Source: Jiangella gansuensis DSM 44835 (lineage in GTDB: Bacteria > Actinomycetota > Actinomycetes > Jiangellales > Jiangellaceae). From it: DNA of 64,000 nucleotides. A program made the translations under genes and the position numbers. Shown here one piece after another: positions 8,015 to 17,072 of this stretch. The first letter of the stretch is position 1; each line of letters opens with the position of its first letter. Below the pieces are notes generated by a model. That model was not told the DNA's origin and made no database searches. It saw only the letters and a list, made by a program, of their open reading frames with translations. Where the stretch lies: assembly GCF_000515395.1 (NCBI RefSeq), contig NZ_KI911782.1, positions 1,985,927-2,049,926 on the forward strand, read 5' to 3'.

Positions 8015-8584
8015 GTGGCTGTCAAGATCAAGCTGAAGCGAATGGGCAAGATCCGTTCGCCGCACTATCGCATCATCGTCGCCGACGCGCGTACCAAGCG
8101 CGACGGCCGGGCCATCGAGGAGATCGGCCTGTACAACCCGAAGCTCGAGCCGAGCCTCATCCAGGTCGACTCCGAGCGGGCGCAGTACTGGCTGGGCGTC
8201 GGCGCCCAGCCGACCGAGCCGGTCCTGGCCATCCTCAAGGTCACCGGCGACTGGCAGAAGCACAAGGGCCTGCCCGGTGCCGAGGGCACGCTGAAGGTCG
8301 CCGAGCCGAAGGCCGAGAAGCGCGCCGCCTTCGACGCCGCTCTGGCAGAGGTGCACGGCGAGCCCAAGTCCGAGGCCACCACGGCGAAGAAGAAGCCGGC
8401 CAAGAAGTCCGCCGCCAAGGCTGACGACAAGAAGGCCGACGACAAGAAGGCCGACGACAAGAAGGCCGACGAGGCCGTCGAGGAGACCCCGGCGGCTGAG
8501 TCGACCGAGGCCAAGGCGGACGAGGCGGTGGAGGCCAAGGCCGACGACGCCAAGGCCGACGAGGCGAGCACGGACGCGTCCTGA
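8015..8584 (+). CDS. rpsP: 30S ribosomal protein S16 with long charged C-terminal tail
   Basis: The first 80 or so residues are a canonical S16, beginning [11 protein letters not shown] and containing [12 protein letters not shown] and IGLYNPK. S16 binds 16S rRNA and helps assemble the 30S subunit. The protein is 189 residues, about twice the usual bacterial length. The extra part, from about residue 105, is an Ala/Lys/Asp/Glu low-complexity tail with three identical DDKKA units. The GTG start has AAGGAG 11 nt upstream. It is the first gene of the rpsP-khpA-rimM-trmD cluster. Confidence 0.97.
   Translation: MAVKIKLKRMGKIRSPHYRIIVADARTKRDGRAIEEIGLYNPKLEPSLIQVDSERAQYWLGVGAQPTEPVLAILKVTGDWQKHKGLPGAEGTLKVAEPKAEKRAAFDAALAEVHGEPKSEATTAKKKPAKKSAAKADDKKADDKKADDKKADEAVEETPAAESTEAKADEAVEAKADDAKADEASTDAS
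8423..8467 (+). repeat. 15-bp tandem repeat in the S16 tail
   Basis: The unit GACGACAAGAAGGCC occurs three times without mismatch, encoding DDKKA each time. It lies wholly within the rpsP coding sequence and preserves the frame, so copy-number change would lengthen or shorten the tail only. Confidence 0.9.
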
Positions 8585-8820
8585 TGCTCGCCGAGGCACT
8601 GGAGCACCTGGTCGCTGGCGTCGTCGATCACCCCGACGACGTCAGCGTCCGCACCCGCCAGCTGCGGCGCGGCCGGCTGCTCGAGGTGCGTGTCCATCCT
8701 GACGATCTCGGCAAGGTCATCGGCCGCGGTGGTCGCACGGCCACGTCGTTCCGCACCGTTGTCTCGGCGCTGTCCGACAGCGGTGTGCGCATCGACTTCG
8801 TCGACATCGACGGACGCTGA
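8584..8820 (+). CDS. khpA: KH-domain RNA-binding protein KhpA
   Basis: The 78-residue protein is a single KH domain with the GxxG loop in DLGKVIGRGGRTA. This is the conserved partner found between rpsP and rimM in many Gram-positive bacteria. KhpA-type proteins bind RNA, often with KhpB/Jag, and affect cell elongation and translation. Its ATG overlaps the rpsP stop by one base (TGATG). Confidence 0.93.
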   Translation: MLAEALEHLVAGVVDHPDDVSVRTRQLRRGRLLEVRVHPDDLGKVIGRGGRTATSFRTVVSALSDSGVRIDFVDIDGR

Positions 8821-8834
8821 CCGCCCGATTCGCG

Positions 8835-9341
8835 ATGATCGTCACGGTCGGGCGGATCGGGCGCGCGCACGGCGTCCGCGGCGAGGTGACCGTCGAGGTG
8901 CGTACCGACAGCCCTGACGAGCGCTTCGCCGACGGCGCCGTGCTGACCACCGAGCCGGCCGCAGCCGGTCCACTGACCGTGGTGGCGTCGCGGTGGCACA
9001 GCGGGCGGTTGTTGGTGCGCTTCGACGCCGTCACCGACCGAACCGCCGCCGAGCGGATGCGCGGCACGGTGTTACAGGCGGACGTCGCCGACGACGAACA
9101 GACCGGTGACCCCGACGAGTTCTTCGACCGTCAGCTCGTCGGGCTGACCGTGGTCACCGTCGGCGGCGACGACGTCGGCACCGTCCGCGAGGTCCTCCAC
9201 GCGCCCGGCCACGACCTCCTCGCCGTCACCCGGCCCGGGGGCGGCGAGGCGCTGATCCCGTTCGTCACCGAGATCGTGCCCGAGGTCGAGCTCAGCGCGT
9301 CGCGGCTCGTGGTCGACCCACCGCCCGGCCTGCTCGAGTGA
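8835..9341 (+). CDS. rimM: Ribosome maturation factor RimM
   Basis: The 168-residue protein starts with the RimM barrel signature [14 protein letters not shown] and ends with a PRC-barrel-like half that includes [10 protein letters not shown] and [15 protein letters not shown]. RimM assists 16S 3'-domain maturation together with S19 and acts in the cytoplasm. It sits 14 bp after khpA and 13 bp before trmD, as expected for the operon. Confidence 0.95.
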   Translation: MIVTVGRIGRAHGVRGEVTVEVRTDSPDERFADGAVLTTEPAAAGPLTVVASRWHSGRLLVRFDAVTDRTAAERMRGTVLQADVADDEQTGDPDEFFDRQLVGLTVVTVGGDDVGTVREVLHAPGHDLLAVTRPGGGEALIPFVTEIVPEVELSASRLVVDPPPGLLE

Positions 9342-9354
9342 GGGGCGCGACCAC

Positions 9355-10146
9355 ATGAGGATCGACGTCGTCACGATCTTCCCGGACTACCTGACCCCGC
9401 TGGACCTCTCGCTGGTCGGCAAGGCCCGGGAAGCCGGCGTCCTCGACGTCCGAGTCCACGATCTGCGTGACTGGACCACCGACCGGCATCGCACCGTCGA
9501 CGACACCCCGTACGGCGGCGGCGCCGGCATGGTCATGAAGCCCGACGTGTGGGGTGCCGCGCTGGACGCCGTCATCGGTGAAGCGGGAACGGACGCGTCC
9601 GAGCGGCCGGCGCGGCTGATCGTGCCGACGCCGTCCGGCCGGCAGTTCACCCAGGAGTTGGCCAACGAGCTGGCCGGTGAATCGCGGCTGGTGTTCGCCT
9701 GCGGCCGCTACGAGGGCATCGACGCGCGGTTCGTCGACGACGCCCGTGGCCGCATGCCGGTCACCGAGCTGTCCATCGGCGACTACGTCCTCAACGGGGG
9801 CGAGGTCGCCGTGCTCGTCGTCGTCGAGGCCGTCGCGCGGCTGCTGCCCGGCGTCGTGGGCAACCCGGAGTCACTGGTGGAGGAGTCGCACGGGGCCGAT
9901 GGCCTGCTCGAATACCCCGTCTACACCAAGCCGCCGACGTGGCGCGGGCTCGACGTCCCCGAGGTGCTGCTGTCCGGGCACCACGGCAAGGTCGCCCGGT
10001 GGCGGCGCGACGAGGCGCTGCGCCGGACCGCTGAGCGGCGGCCGGACCTCCTCGACCGGCTCGACCCCGACCGGCTCGACCGGCACGACCGCGAGGTCCT
10101 CGACGCCGCCGGGTTTCGTGTCCGGCCCCCATCTGTGGCAGACTGA
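9355..10146 (+). CDS. trmD: tRNA (guanine37-N1)-methyltransferase TrmD
   Basis: TrmD uses S-adenosylmethionine to methylate G37 next to the anticodon, preventing +1 frameshifting. The 263-residue protein shows TIFPDYL at the N-terminus, the [12 protein letters not shown] loop, and the trefoil-knot cofactor segments [12 protein letters not shown] and [11 protein letters not shown]. The length is normal. It is followed by a 124-bp leader before rplS. Confidence 0.97.
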   Translation: MRIDVVTIFPDYLTPLDLSLVGKAREAGVLDVRVHDLRDWTTDRHRTVDDTPYGGGAGMVMKPDVWGAALDAVIGEAGTDASERPARLIVPTPSGRQFTQELANELAGESRLVFACGRYEGIDARFVDDARGRMPVTELSIGDYVLNGGEVAVLVVVEAVARLLPGVVGNPESLVEESHGADGLLEYPVYTKPPTWRGLDVPEVLLSGHHGKVARWRRDEALRRTAERRPDLLDRLDPDRLDRHDREVLDAAGFRVRPPSVAD

Positions 10147-10270
10147 TCAGCCGTTGCCCGGTTCGCGGACGCCCCTGCCACAGGGGGAGCGCCGACGCGA
10201 AAGCCGGGACCACACCGAAACCCCGATCGCCGTAGGCGACCTGTGGCGCCTGCGAGGAAGCGAACACGAC
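10147..10270 (+). promoter_or_regulatory. rplS leader with two short hairpins
   Basis: The trmD-rplS gap contains CCCCTG-CCA-CAGGGG (10172-10186) and AGGCG-N8-CGCCT (10234-10251). The second hairpin ends just before the AGGAAG ribosome-binding site at 10255-10260. Leader RNAs controlled by L19 are known in other phyla. Whether this one is autoregulatory is inference. Confidence 0.35.
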
Positions 10271-10621
10271 ATGCACACGCTCGATGCAGTCGACGCCGCA
10301 CAGCTGCGCGACAACATCCCGGCCTTTCGCGCCGGTGACAACCTGAAGGTCCACGTCCGGGTCGTCGAGGGCAACCGCTCCCGCGTCCAGATCTTCCAGG
10401 GCGTGGTCATCCGCCGCCAGGGCTCGGGCGTGCGTGAGTCCTTCACCGTCCGCAAGGTCAGCTTCGGCGTCGGCGTCGAGCGCACCTTCCCGGTGCACAC
10501 CCCTGTCATCGAGAAGATCGAGCGGGTCAGCCGCGGCGACGTCCGCCGCGCGAAGCTCTACTACCTGCGCAATCTGCGGGGCAAGGCCGCCAAGATCCGC
10601 GAGAAGCGCGAGACGGCCTGA
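10271..10621 (+). CDS. rplS: 50S ribosomal protein L19
   Basis: The 116-residue protein is a standard L19, with [19 protein letters not shown], a [10 protein letters not shown] segment and the C-terminal [14 protein letters not shown]19 lies at the 30S-50S interface. The ATG at 10271 follows AGGAAG with 10-nt spacing. A strong hairpin follows the stop. Confidence 0.97.
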   Translation: MHTLDAVDAAQLRDNIPAFRAGDNLKVHVRVVEGNRSRVQIFQGVVIRRQGSGVRESFTVRKVSFGVGVERTFPVHTPVIEKIERVSRGDVRRAKLYYLRNLRGKAAKIREKRETA

Positions 10622-10634
10622 CGGTTTTTCGGCA

Positions 10635-10671
10635 GTACCCGGCGGCGGGCGTGAGCACCGCCGCCGGGTAC
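10635..10671 (+). terminator. Terminator-like hairpin after rplS
   Basis: A perfect 14-bp inverted repeat starts GTACCCGGCGG and ends CCGCCGGGTAC (10635-10648 with 10658-10671), with a 9-nt loop. There is no U-tract after it, which is common for actinobacterial terminators. It separates the ribosomal genes from lepB. Confidence 0.65.
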
Positions 10672-10759
10672 CGTGCTGCTGGCACGTATTGTTCTCTACG
10701 TGCCAGCCGACGCGTTCGACTCTTCTCCGGGCCGGTCCCGGACACCCCAGGGAGATGCC

Positions 10760-11521
10760 GTGACCGAGGAGAGCCGACCTCGGGGAAGCGACGGCGAACG
10801 GCCGCACGGTGACGGCGCCGTACCCGGTTCGGGATCCGCTTCCGACACCGGATCCGCCGGCGCGGCGCGGCGTGGCCTGAGCGCCTTCGTCAAGGAGACC
10901 GCCATCGTGGTGGCGCTCTCCCTGATCATCGCCACTGTCGTGCGCATCTTTCTCGTGCAGGCGTTCCTCATTCCCTCCGGGTCGATGGAGGACACCCTGC
11001 TCGTCGGCGACCGCGTCCTGGTGTCCAAGATCAGCCTGCACTTCGGCGACATCCACCGCGGCGACGTCGTGGTCTTCGAGGACCCCAACCGCTGGCTGGG
11101 CGCGCAGGCGCCGGACGGCGACGGTGGCATCGGTGAAGCGGTCAAGGACGTCTTCGAGTTCGTCGGCGTGCTGCCCGACGACTCCGAGGAACACCTGATC
11201 AAGCGCGTGATCGGCCTCGGCGGCGACACCGTGACCTGTTGCGACGACGCGGGGAGCATCACCGTCAACGGGCAGGCCATCGAAGAGTCCGCCTACCTGT
11301 ACCCGGGCGACTCCCCGTCGCTCAACGAGTTCGAGGTCACCGTGCCCGACGGCGAACTGTTCGTCATGGGCGATCACCGGTCCAACTCCGGCGACTCCCG
11401 CATCCACGGCTCGTTCTCCGAGGACCTCGTGGTGGGGCGCGCGTTCGCGGTCGCGTGGCCGCTGTCGCGGTGGGGAGGCGTCGGCAGTGACGGTGCGTTC
11501 GACGCTGTCCCCGAGCCCTGA
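10760..11521 (+). CDS. lepB: Signal peptidase I
   Basis: The 253-residue membrane serine peptidase cleaves signal peptides from secreted proteins. A Gly/Ser/Asp-rich cytoplasmic leader of about 45 residues precedes one membrane segment (about 48-68). Catalytic Ser75 lies in IPSGSM and the general base Lys148 in IKRVIGLGGD. The late box MGDHRSNSGDSR is also present. I chose GTG 10760 because AGGGAG stands 5 nt upstream. The next downstream gene is rnhB, after a short gap with a TAGGCT -10-like site at 11545. Confidence 0.95.
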   Translation: MTEESRPRGSDGERPHGDGAVPGSGSASDTGSAGAARRGLSAFVKETAIVVALSLIIATVVRIFLVQAFLIPSGSMEDTLLVGDRVLVSKISLHFGDIHRGDVVVFEDPNRWLGAQAPDGDGGIGEAVKDVFEFVGVLPDDSEEHLIKRVIGLGGDTVTCCDDAGSITVNGQAIEESAYLYPGDSPSLNEFEVTVPDGELFVMGDHRSNSGDSRIHGSFSEDLVVGRAFAVAWPLSRWGGVGSDGAFDAVPEP

Positions 11522-11560
11522 GCCCCACCCCGTCCCGACCGCTCTAGGCTGAGACGTGAG

Positions 11561-12253
11561 ATGACCATTTCCCTCACCCGTCGCCGCATCCCGGTCCGGC
11601 GCGACGCCGGGATCTACGCCTACGAGCGCACGCTCGCCCGGTCCGGGTTCACCACGGTCGCCGGCGCGGACGAAGCCGGGCGCGGCGCCTGCGCCGGCCC
11701 GCTGGTGGTGGGCGCGGCGGTGCTCAAGCCCGGCAAGCGCGGCGAGATCCCCGGGCTGGCCGATTCCAAGCTGCTGACGCCGGCGGCCCGCGAGCGCGCG
11801 TACGACGAGGTGGTCGCCCGTGCGCTCGCCTGGTCGGTCGTCATCGTCCCGCCCGACGAGGTCGACCGCGTCGGCCTGCACCGCTCCAACATCGTGGCGA
11901 TGCGCCGGGCCCTCGCGCGGCTGGAGCTCACCCCCAGCTACGTGCTCACCGACGGCTTCCCGGTCAGCGGTCTGGGCGTGCCGGGCCTGGCGATGTGGAA
12001 AGGCGACCAAGTGGCCGCCTGCATCGCCGCGGCATCGGTGATCGCCAAGGTCACCCGCGACCGCATCATGTGCGAGTTGCACGAACGCTGGCCGCACTAC
12101 GGCTTCGACGCCCACAAGGGCTATGTCACCGACGACCATCAGCAGGCCCTCGCCACGCACGGCCCGAGCCCGGTTCACCGTCGCTCGTACGCCAACGTCG
12201 CGCGCGTGGTATCCCTGGGAGACGAAGGCTTGAGAGGGGACCCCGACCTATGA
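11561..12253 (+). CDS. rnhB: Ribonuclease HII
   Basis: RNase HII removes ribonucleotides and RNA primers from DNA duplexes. The 230-residue protein has the metal-binding Asp-Glu pair in AGADEAGRGACAGP, the next Asp in VLTDGFP, and the ASVIAKVTRD segment. These are all signature parts of the family. The stop overlaps the DUF2469 gene start (ATGA). Confidence 0.96.
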   Translation: MTISLTRRRIPVRRDAGIYAYERTLARSGFTTVAGADEAGRGACAGPLVVGAAVLKPGKRGEIPGLADSKLLTPAARERAYDEVVARALAWSVVIVPPDEVDRVGLHRSNIVAMRRALARLELTPSYVLTDGFPVSGLGVPGLAMWKGDQVAACIAAASVIAKVTRDRIMCELHERWPHYGFDAHKGYVTDDHQQALATHGPSPVHRRSYANVARVVSLGDEGLRGDPDL

Positions 12254-12558
12254 GTGCTGAGGATCTCGAGAAGTACGAGACCGAGATGGAGCTCTCGCTG
12301 TACCGCGAGTACCGCGACGTGGTCGGCCTGTTCTCGTACGTGGTGGAGACGGAGCGACGTTTCTACCTGACCAACAACGTCGACTTCCAGGTCCGCGGCG
12401 AGGGCGGCGACGTCTACTTCGAGGTCACCATGAGCGACGCCTGGGTGTGGGACATGTACCGCCCGGCCCGCTTCGTCAAGAACGTGAAGGTCGTGACCTT
12501 CAAGGACGTCAACGTCGAAGAGCTCGCCAAGAGCGACTTGGAGATCCCCAAGCCCTGA
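12250..12558 (+). CDS. DUF2469 family protein
   Basis: The 102-residue protein is rich in Glu and aromatic residues (EKYETEMELSLYREY, ETERRFYLTNNV, SDAWVWDMYRPARFVK). It matches what I recall of the actinobacterial DUF2469 family that regularly follows rnhB. Function is unknown. No signal or membrane segment is present. It is translationally coupled to rnhB. Confidence 0.88.
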   Translation: MSAEDLEKYETEMELSLYREYRDVVGLFSYVVETERRFYLTNNVDFQVRGEGGDVYFEVTMSDAWVWDMYRPARFVKNVKVVTFKDVNVEELAKSDLEIPKP

Positions 12559-12716
12559 CCCGGGCACGACGGCGACACCGGCGACGAGGCGGCCGGCCCG
12601 GTCCTGACCAGGGCCGTCCACAGGCCGCACGGCATCCGGGAGTTGTCCACATTTCGCCGAACCGGCCTTGGATCGGCCCCGCGACCGCGTGAAGCTCGGT
12701 CCGGGAGGTGAGGCCG

Positions 12717-13073
12717 GTGCGGGTCAAGGACAGCATCGGGGCCTACGGCGAGCAGGTCGCCGCCGAGCATCTGGTGCGGGCCGGGTTCGTCGTGGTCGAG
12801 CGCAACTGGCGCTGCGACATCGGCGAGGTCGACATCGTCGCCATGGACGGCCCGACGGTCGTGGTCTGCGAGGTGAAGACGCGCAGCGGCCTGGGATTCG
12901 GGTCCGGGCTGGAGGCGGTCACCAGGCAGAAGCTGGCGCGTTTGCACCGGCTGGCGGCGCGCTGGCTGGCCGAGAACGGCGCGCGCGGCACGGCGGTGCG
13001 CGTCGACGTGGTCGCCGTTCATCGCCGCCGGGTCGGGCCGCCGGTCGTCGTCCATGTGCGGGGTGCGCAGTGA
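12717..13073 (+). CDS. YraN-family (UPF0102) endonuclease-like protein
   Basis: The 118-residue protein carries the restriction-endonuclease-like core of the family: GAYGEQVAAEHL, ERNWRCDIGEVDIVAMDG and VVVCEVKTRSG. The Glu/Asp/Glu-x-Lys pattern is that of a PD-(D/E)XK fold. Its biological role is unsettled. I chose GTG 12717 because GGGAGG (12703-12708) is 8 nt upstream. A GTG at 12708 would overlap that site. Confidence 0.9.
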   Translation: MRVKDSIGAYGEQVAAEHLVRAGFVVVERNWRCDIGEVDIVAMDGPTVVVCEVKTRSGLGFGSGLEAVTRQKLARLHRLAARWLAENGARGTAVRVDVVAVHRRRVGPPVVVHVRGAQ

Positions 13074-14605
13074 CGCGGCTCGCACGGTGCCGCAGCGTGG
13101 TGTTGATCGGCGTCCAGGGCACGGTCATCGACATCGACGTGCACATCGGCGGCATGCCCGGGTTCACGTTGGTCGGGCTGCCCGACGCCTCGCTGTACGA
13201 GGCGCGGGACCGGGTCCGTGCCGCCGTCATGTCCAGCCAGGAGCCCTGGCCGTTGCAGCGCATCACGGTCAGCCTGTCACCGGCCTCGCTGCCCAAGCGG
13301 GGAAGTCACTTCGACCTCGGCGTCGCGGTGGCCATCCTGGCGGCGGCCGAGGAGGTCCCGCTCGGCGGGCTCGACGGCGTGCTGTTCCTCGGCGAGCTGG
13401 CGCTGGACGGCCGGCTGCGTGAGGTCCGCGGCGTGCTCCCGGCGGTCCTCGCGGCCGAACGGGCCGGGCTGACCCGGGCCGTCGTGCCGGAGCCGAATGC
13501 GGCCGAGGCTCGGCTCATTCCGGGCATGCGGGTGTTCGGCGCCAGGTCGTTGCGTCAGGTGCTGGCGTTCTTGCGCGGCGAGCCCGTGCCCGACGAAGAG
13601 CCCGACGACATACAACCGGACGCCTGGGAGGCCATGGACGCGGCCGGCCTCGACCTGGCCGACGTCGCGGGGCAGCACAACGCGAAGCTGGCGGTCGAGA
13701 TCGCGGCTGCCGGCCACCACCATCTCATGCTCAGCGGACCACCGGGCGCGGGTAAGACCATGCTGGCGCGCCGGCTCCCGTCCCTGCTCCCCGACCTCTC
13801 GGTCGACGAGTCGTTGCAGGTCACCTCCATCCATTCGGTGGCCGGCTCGCTTCCGGCGGGGCGGCCGCTGATCGTGCGCCCGCCGTTCGCCGACCCGCAC
13901 CACACGTCGTCGGCGGCGGCCGTGGTGGGAGGCGGCAGCCGGATCCCCAAACCCGGAGCGGCCAGCCTGGCCCATCGCGGGGTGCTGTTCCTGGACGAGG
14001 CACCGGAGTTCTCGCCGCGGGTGCTGGATTCCCTGCGCCAGCCGCTGGAGAGCGGTGAGATCGTGCTGGCCCGCACCGGCGCCACCGCGGTCTTCCCGGC
14101 GCGGTTCCTGCTGGTGCTGGCGCAGAACCCGTGCTCGTGCGGCAACTTCGGCAGCACCGCGCAGGAGTGCACGTGTAGTCCCGAGTCGGTGCGCCGTTAC
14201 GGCCAGCGGCTCTCCGGTCCGGTGCGCGACCGCGTCGACATGCAGGTTCGTGTCGACGCGCCGAGCATCGCCGACCTCGATGCCGCGGTCGAGTCGGCCG
14301 AGCCCAGCAAAGCCGTCGCGGACCGGGTGGCCGAGGCGCGGGCACGGCAGGAACGGCGATTGCGCGACACCCCGTGGCGGTGCAACGGAGAGCTTCCTGG
14401 TCCGTATCTGCGCCGCGAGCTGAAGCTCCCGGCCGCCGCGACGGCACCGGTGTACGACGAGCTGCGCCGCGGGCGGGTCACCATTCGTGGCGCGGACCGT
14501 ATCCTGCGCGTCGGCTGGACGGTCGGTGACCTGGCCGGACACGACCAACCCACCGCCGAGGACATGAAGACCGCGGTCGACCTGCGGCTGGGGCAGCTGA
14601 CATGA
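13070..14605 (+). CDS. YifB/ComM-family Mg-chelatase-like AAA+ ATPase
   Basis: The 511-residue protein has an N-terminal ChlI-like domain (GMPGFTLVGLPD, SLSPASLPKRGSHFDL). A AAA+ module follows, with Walker A GPPGAGKTM and Walker B VLFLDEAPEF, then a C-terminal domain. The related ComM is a helicase acting in branch migration during natural transformation, which fits the dprA neighbour. Its GTG overlaps the yraN stop and its own stop overlaps dprA, so the three form one coupled unit. Confidence 0.92.
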   Translation: MTRLARCRSVVLIGVQGTVIDIDVHIGGMPGFTLVGLPDASLYEARDRVRAAVMSSQEPWPLQRITVSLSPASLPKRGSHFDLGVAVAILAAAEEVPLGGLDGVLFLGELALDGRLREVRGVLPAVLAAERAGLTRAVVPEPNAAEARLIPGMRVFGARSLRQVLAFLRGEPVPDEEPDDIQPDAWEAMDAAGLDLADVAGQHNAKLAVEIAAAGHHHLMLSGPPGAGKTMLARRLPSLLPDLSVDESLQVTSIHSVAGSLPAGRPLIVRPPFADPHHTSSAAAVVGGGSRIPKPGAASLAHRGVLFLDEAPEFSPRVLDSLRQPLESGEIVLARTGATAVFPARFLLVLAQNPCSCGNFGSTAQECTCSPESVRRYGQRLSGPVRDRVDMQVRVDAPSIADLDAAVESAEPSKAVADRVAEARARQERRLRDTPWRCNGELPGPYLRRELKLPAAATAPVYDELRRGRVTIRGADRILRVGWTVGDLAGHDQPTAEDMKTAVDLRLGQLT

Positions 14606-15732
14606 GCGCGGAGCGGGAGGCGCGAGCGGCGTTGTCGGCCGTGGTGGAACCCGGTGACGAGCGGGTCGCCGAACGGCTCGAGAAGGCCGGTGCGGAAGCG
14701 GCCTGGCACGCCGTCAGGGGCGGTGACGACGGCGTCGACCCCACCGGGCTGTTGCGGCGGCGGTCCGAGCACGCCGACGGCGCCGAGATCCTCGAGCGGG
14801 CCGAGGGCCTCGGGGTCCGCTACCTCTGCCCGGGCGAGCCCGGCTGGCCGGAGCCCCTGCTGGCGACGGCGGCCACCATGGCGTTCGGCACCGATCGCGT
14901 ACCGCCACCGTTCGGCCTGTACCTGCGCGGGGAAGCCGACCTGGCCGCGTCGGTGCGCAGCGCGGTCGCCGTGGTCGGCGCCCGCAGCGCCACCCGGTAC
15001 GGCGAACGGGTCGGGTCGGATCTGGCCGCCGATCTCGCTCTCGCCGGGTGGACGGTGGTGTCCGGCGCGGCGTACGGCATCGACGCGGTCGCACACCGGG
15101 GCGCACTGGCCCTGGGCGGCATCACGATCGCGGTTCTGGCCAGCGGCGTCGACGTTCCCTATCCACGTGCGCACGCCGACCTCCTGGATCGGATCGCCGC
15201 GAACGGCCTAGTCGTGAGCGAGGTGCCGCCGGGCAGCCGGCCGATGCGCTCGTGGTTCATCGCCCGCAACCGCATCATCGCGGCGCTGACGGCGGGCACG
15301 GTGGTCGTCGAGGCTGCCGCCAGGTCCGGAGCGCTGAACACGGCCCGGTGGGCGGACAAGCTGAGCCGCGAGGTGCTGGCCGTGCCGGGGCCGGTCACGT
15401 CGTCGCAGTCGGCCGGCTGCCACACGCTGATCCGCGACCGCGGTGCCCGGCTGGTCGCCGACGCCACCGACGTGCTGGACGCGGTCGGCCGGCTCGGTGG
15501 GGACGCGGCGCCGCTCCGGCAGAGCGAGACCCGGCCGATCGATCTGCTGCGGCCGGTGCAGCGGCTGGTTCGGGAACGGATGGTGGCCGACGGTCCGTCC
15601 AGCGTGGAGATGCTCACACAGGCGACCGGCCTCGACGCCGTCTCGCTCCGGCGAGTGCTGCGGGAGCTGACCATCGCCGGTTGGGTCAGCGAAGTGCCGG
15701 GAGGATGGCGGCTCGGTTCCCCCGGCCCATGA
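14602..15732 (+). CDS. dprA: DNA-processing protein DprA
   Basis: DprA loads RecA on incoming single-stranded DNA. The 376-residue protein has the Rossmann-like DprA core, VVGARSATRYGER, SGAAYGIDAVAHRGAL and MRSWFIARNRIIA. It ends with a C-terminal winged-helix segment, SVEMLTQATGLDAVSLRRVL. ATGA overlap with the upstream ATPase gene suggests co-translation. DprA is kept in many bacteria not known to be competent. Confidence 0.95.
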   Translation: MSAEREARAALSAVVEPGDERVAERLEKAGAEAAWHAVRGGDDGVDPTGLLRRRSEHADGAEILERAEGLGVRYLCPGEPGWPEPLLATAATMAFGTDRVPPPFGLYLRGEADLAASVRSAVAVVGARSATRYGERVGSDLAADLALAGWTVVSGAAYGIDAVAHRGALALGGITIAVLASGVDVPYPRAHADLLDRIAANGLVVSEVPPGSRPMRSWFIARNRIIAALTAGTVVVEAAARSGALNTARWADKLSREVLAVPGPVTSSQSAGCHTLIRDRGARLVADATDVLDAVGRLGGDAAPLRQSETRPIDLLRPVQRLVRERMVADGPSSVEMLTQATGLDAVSLRRVLRELTIAGWVSEVPGGWRLGSPGP

Positions 15733-15850
15733 CGGCAGTCACCTCGTCCGGGCGGTGGCTGGATGACGAAAGACGCCACACGATCCGGCCAGCAGCGGTA
15801 TCTATGGACGCGACGGCATCGGCCGTCGCGCTTCGGAGAAGGGAACCGCC

Positions 15851-16057
15851 ATGGGTTCGGTGGCACGCATCACCAACATCAGCGCACGGTCGGAAACGAG
15901 CTTCGACGACGCGGTTCGGGTGGGAATCGACCGCGCCAACCAGACGCTGCGCAACGTCTCCGGTGCCTGGATCAAGGACCAGAAGATCGAGGTCCGGGAC
16001 GGTGCGATCGTCGCCTACCAGGTCGCCATGGAGGTGACCTTCGTCCTCGAGGACTAG
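15851..16057 (+). CDS. Dodecin family protein
   Basis: The 68-residue protein has the dodecin pattern, with [30 protein letters not shown] and [13 protein letters not shown]. Dodecins form hollow dodecamers that store flavin or coenzyme A. The Trp in GAWIKDQ is the flavin-stacking residue of the family. It stands alone between dprA and xerC, 118 bp from dprA. Confidence 0.93.
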   Translation: MGSVARITNISARSETSFDDAVRVGIDRANQTLRNVSGAWIKDQKIEVRDGAIVAYQVAMEVTFVLED

Positions 16058-16134
16058 CCGACCAGCCGGCCGGACGCTCAGCCGGCCAGCGTGGCGCGCC
16101 GCGCCGGGTGGCCCGGTGGGCGATGCTGGGATGC

Positions 16135-17064
16135 ATGGACGCGGTGGAGGAGCTGCCCGAGCCGCTCGCGGTGGCCGTGGCGGAATTCGCCCGGCACCTC
16201 GAGTCCGAGCGGGACCGGTCCGAACACACCGTGCGCGCCTACCTGGGCGACGTCAGCGGCCTGCTCACACACCTGGCGCGCCACGGCCGCACGGAGGTTC
16301 GTCAGCTCGACCTCGCCGTGTTGCGCAGCTGGCTGGCCAGTCTGAGCACCCGCGGCCGTTCCCGCGCGACGCTGGCCCGGCGCGCCTCGGCGGCCCGTAC
16401 CTTCACCGCATGGGCACACCGGACCGGCCGGCTGGATCAGGACGTCGGCGCGGCACTGGCCTCGCCCAAGGCTCGCCGGGCGCTGCCGGATGTACTGCGC
16501 GAGGGGGAGGCCGCGACCCTTCTGGACGCGGCGGCGGACGACGCCGGGGCCGGTGAGCCGGTGGACCTGCGCGATCACGCGCTGTTGGAGTTGCTGTACG
16601 CCAGCGGGATCCGGGTCGGTGAGCTGGTCGGGCTCGATGTCGACGATCTCGACGCCGGACGTCGCGTCGTACGCGTCCTGGGCAAGGGCCGCAAGGAACG
16701 CACCGTCCCGTACGGCGCACCCGCGGCCGACGCCCTGGACCGGTGGCTGCGCGTCGGGCGGCCACAGCTGGTGAAGCCCGCCGCCGGGCCGGCGCTGTTC
16801 GTCGGCGTCCGCGGTGGCCGGCTCGATCAGCGCGCCGCTCGCAGCGTGGTGCACAAGCGCCTGCGAGCGGTACCGGGTGCGCCCGACGTCGGGCCGCACG
16901 GCCTGCGGCACACCGCCGCCACTCATCTCCTCGAGGGCGGGGCGGACCTGCGCAGCGTCCAGGAGCTGCTGGGGCACGCCTCGCTGGGTACGACGCAGAT
17001 CTACACGCACGTGTCGGTCGACCGTCTGCGGAAGGCCTACAAGCAGGCGCACCCACGCGCCTGA
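16135..17064 (+). CDS. xerC: Tyrosine recombinase XerC
   Basis: XerC with XerD resolves chromosome dimers at dif. The 309-residue protein has an N-terminal SAM-like core-binding domain (about 12-95). Its catalytic domain has R160 in SGIRVGEL, K184 in GKGRKER, H255 and R258 in HGLRHT, H281 in LLGHAS and the nucleophile Y290 in TTQIYTH. All key residues are present. The ATG at 16135 gives the usual family length; an ATG four codons earlier is possible. Its place between dprA and rpsB and its full motif set favour housekeeping XerC over a phage integrase. Confidence 0.92.
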   Translation: MDAVEELPEPLAVAVAEFARHLESERDRSEHTVRAYLGDVSGLLTHLARHGRTEVRQLDLAVLRSWLASLSTRGRSRATLARRASAARTFTAWAHRTGRLDQDVGAALASPKARRALPDVLREGEAATLLDAAADDAGAGEPVDLRDHALLELLYASGIRVGELVGLDVDDLDAGRRVVRVLGKGRKERTVPYGAPAADALDRWLRVGRPQLVKPAAGPALFVGVRGGRLDQRAARSVVHKRLRAVPGAPDVGPHGLRHTAATHLLEGGADLRSVQELLGHASLGTTQIYTHVSVDRLRKAYKQAHPRA

Positions 17065-17072
17065 GGCACGAC

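Noticed and set aside
10147-10270. L19-type riboswitch-like leader as a firm RNA feature
   Set aside because: Two short hairpins alone do not match a known leader model that I can recall with certainty; listed only at low confidence.
9791-12178. A 795-codon open frame on the minus strand opposite trmD-rplS-lepB-rnhB
   Set aside because: It lies antisense to clearly recognised genes and has no recognisable domain. Such long antisense frames arise from the high third-position GC.
16135-17064. Tyrosine recombinase considered as an island integrase
   Set aside because: Length, motifs and its place between dprA and rpsB fit housekeeping XerC; no tRNA attachment site or phage genes adjoin it.
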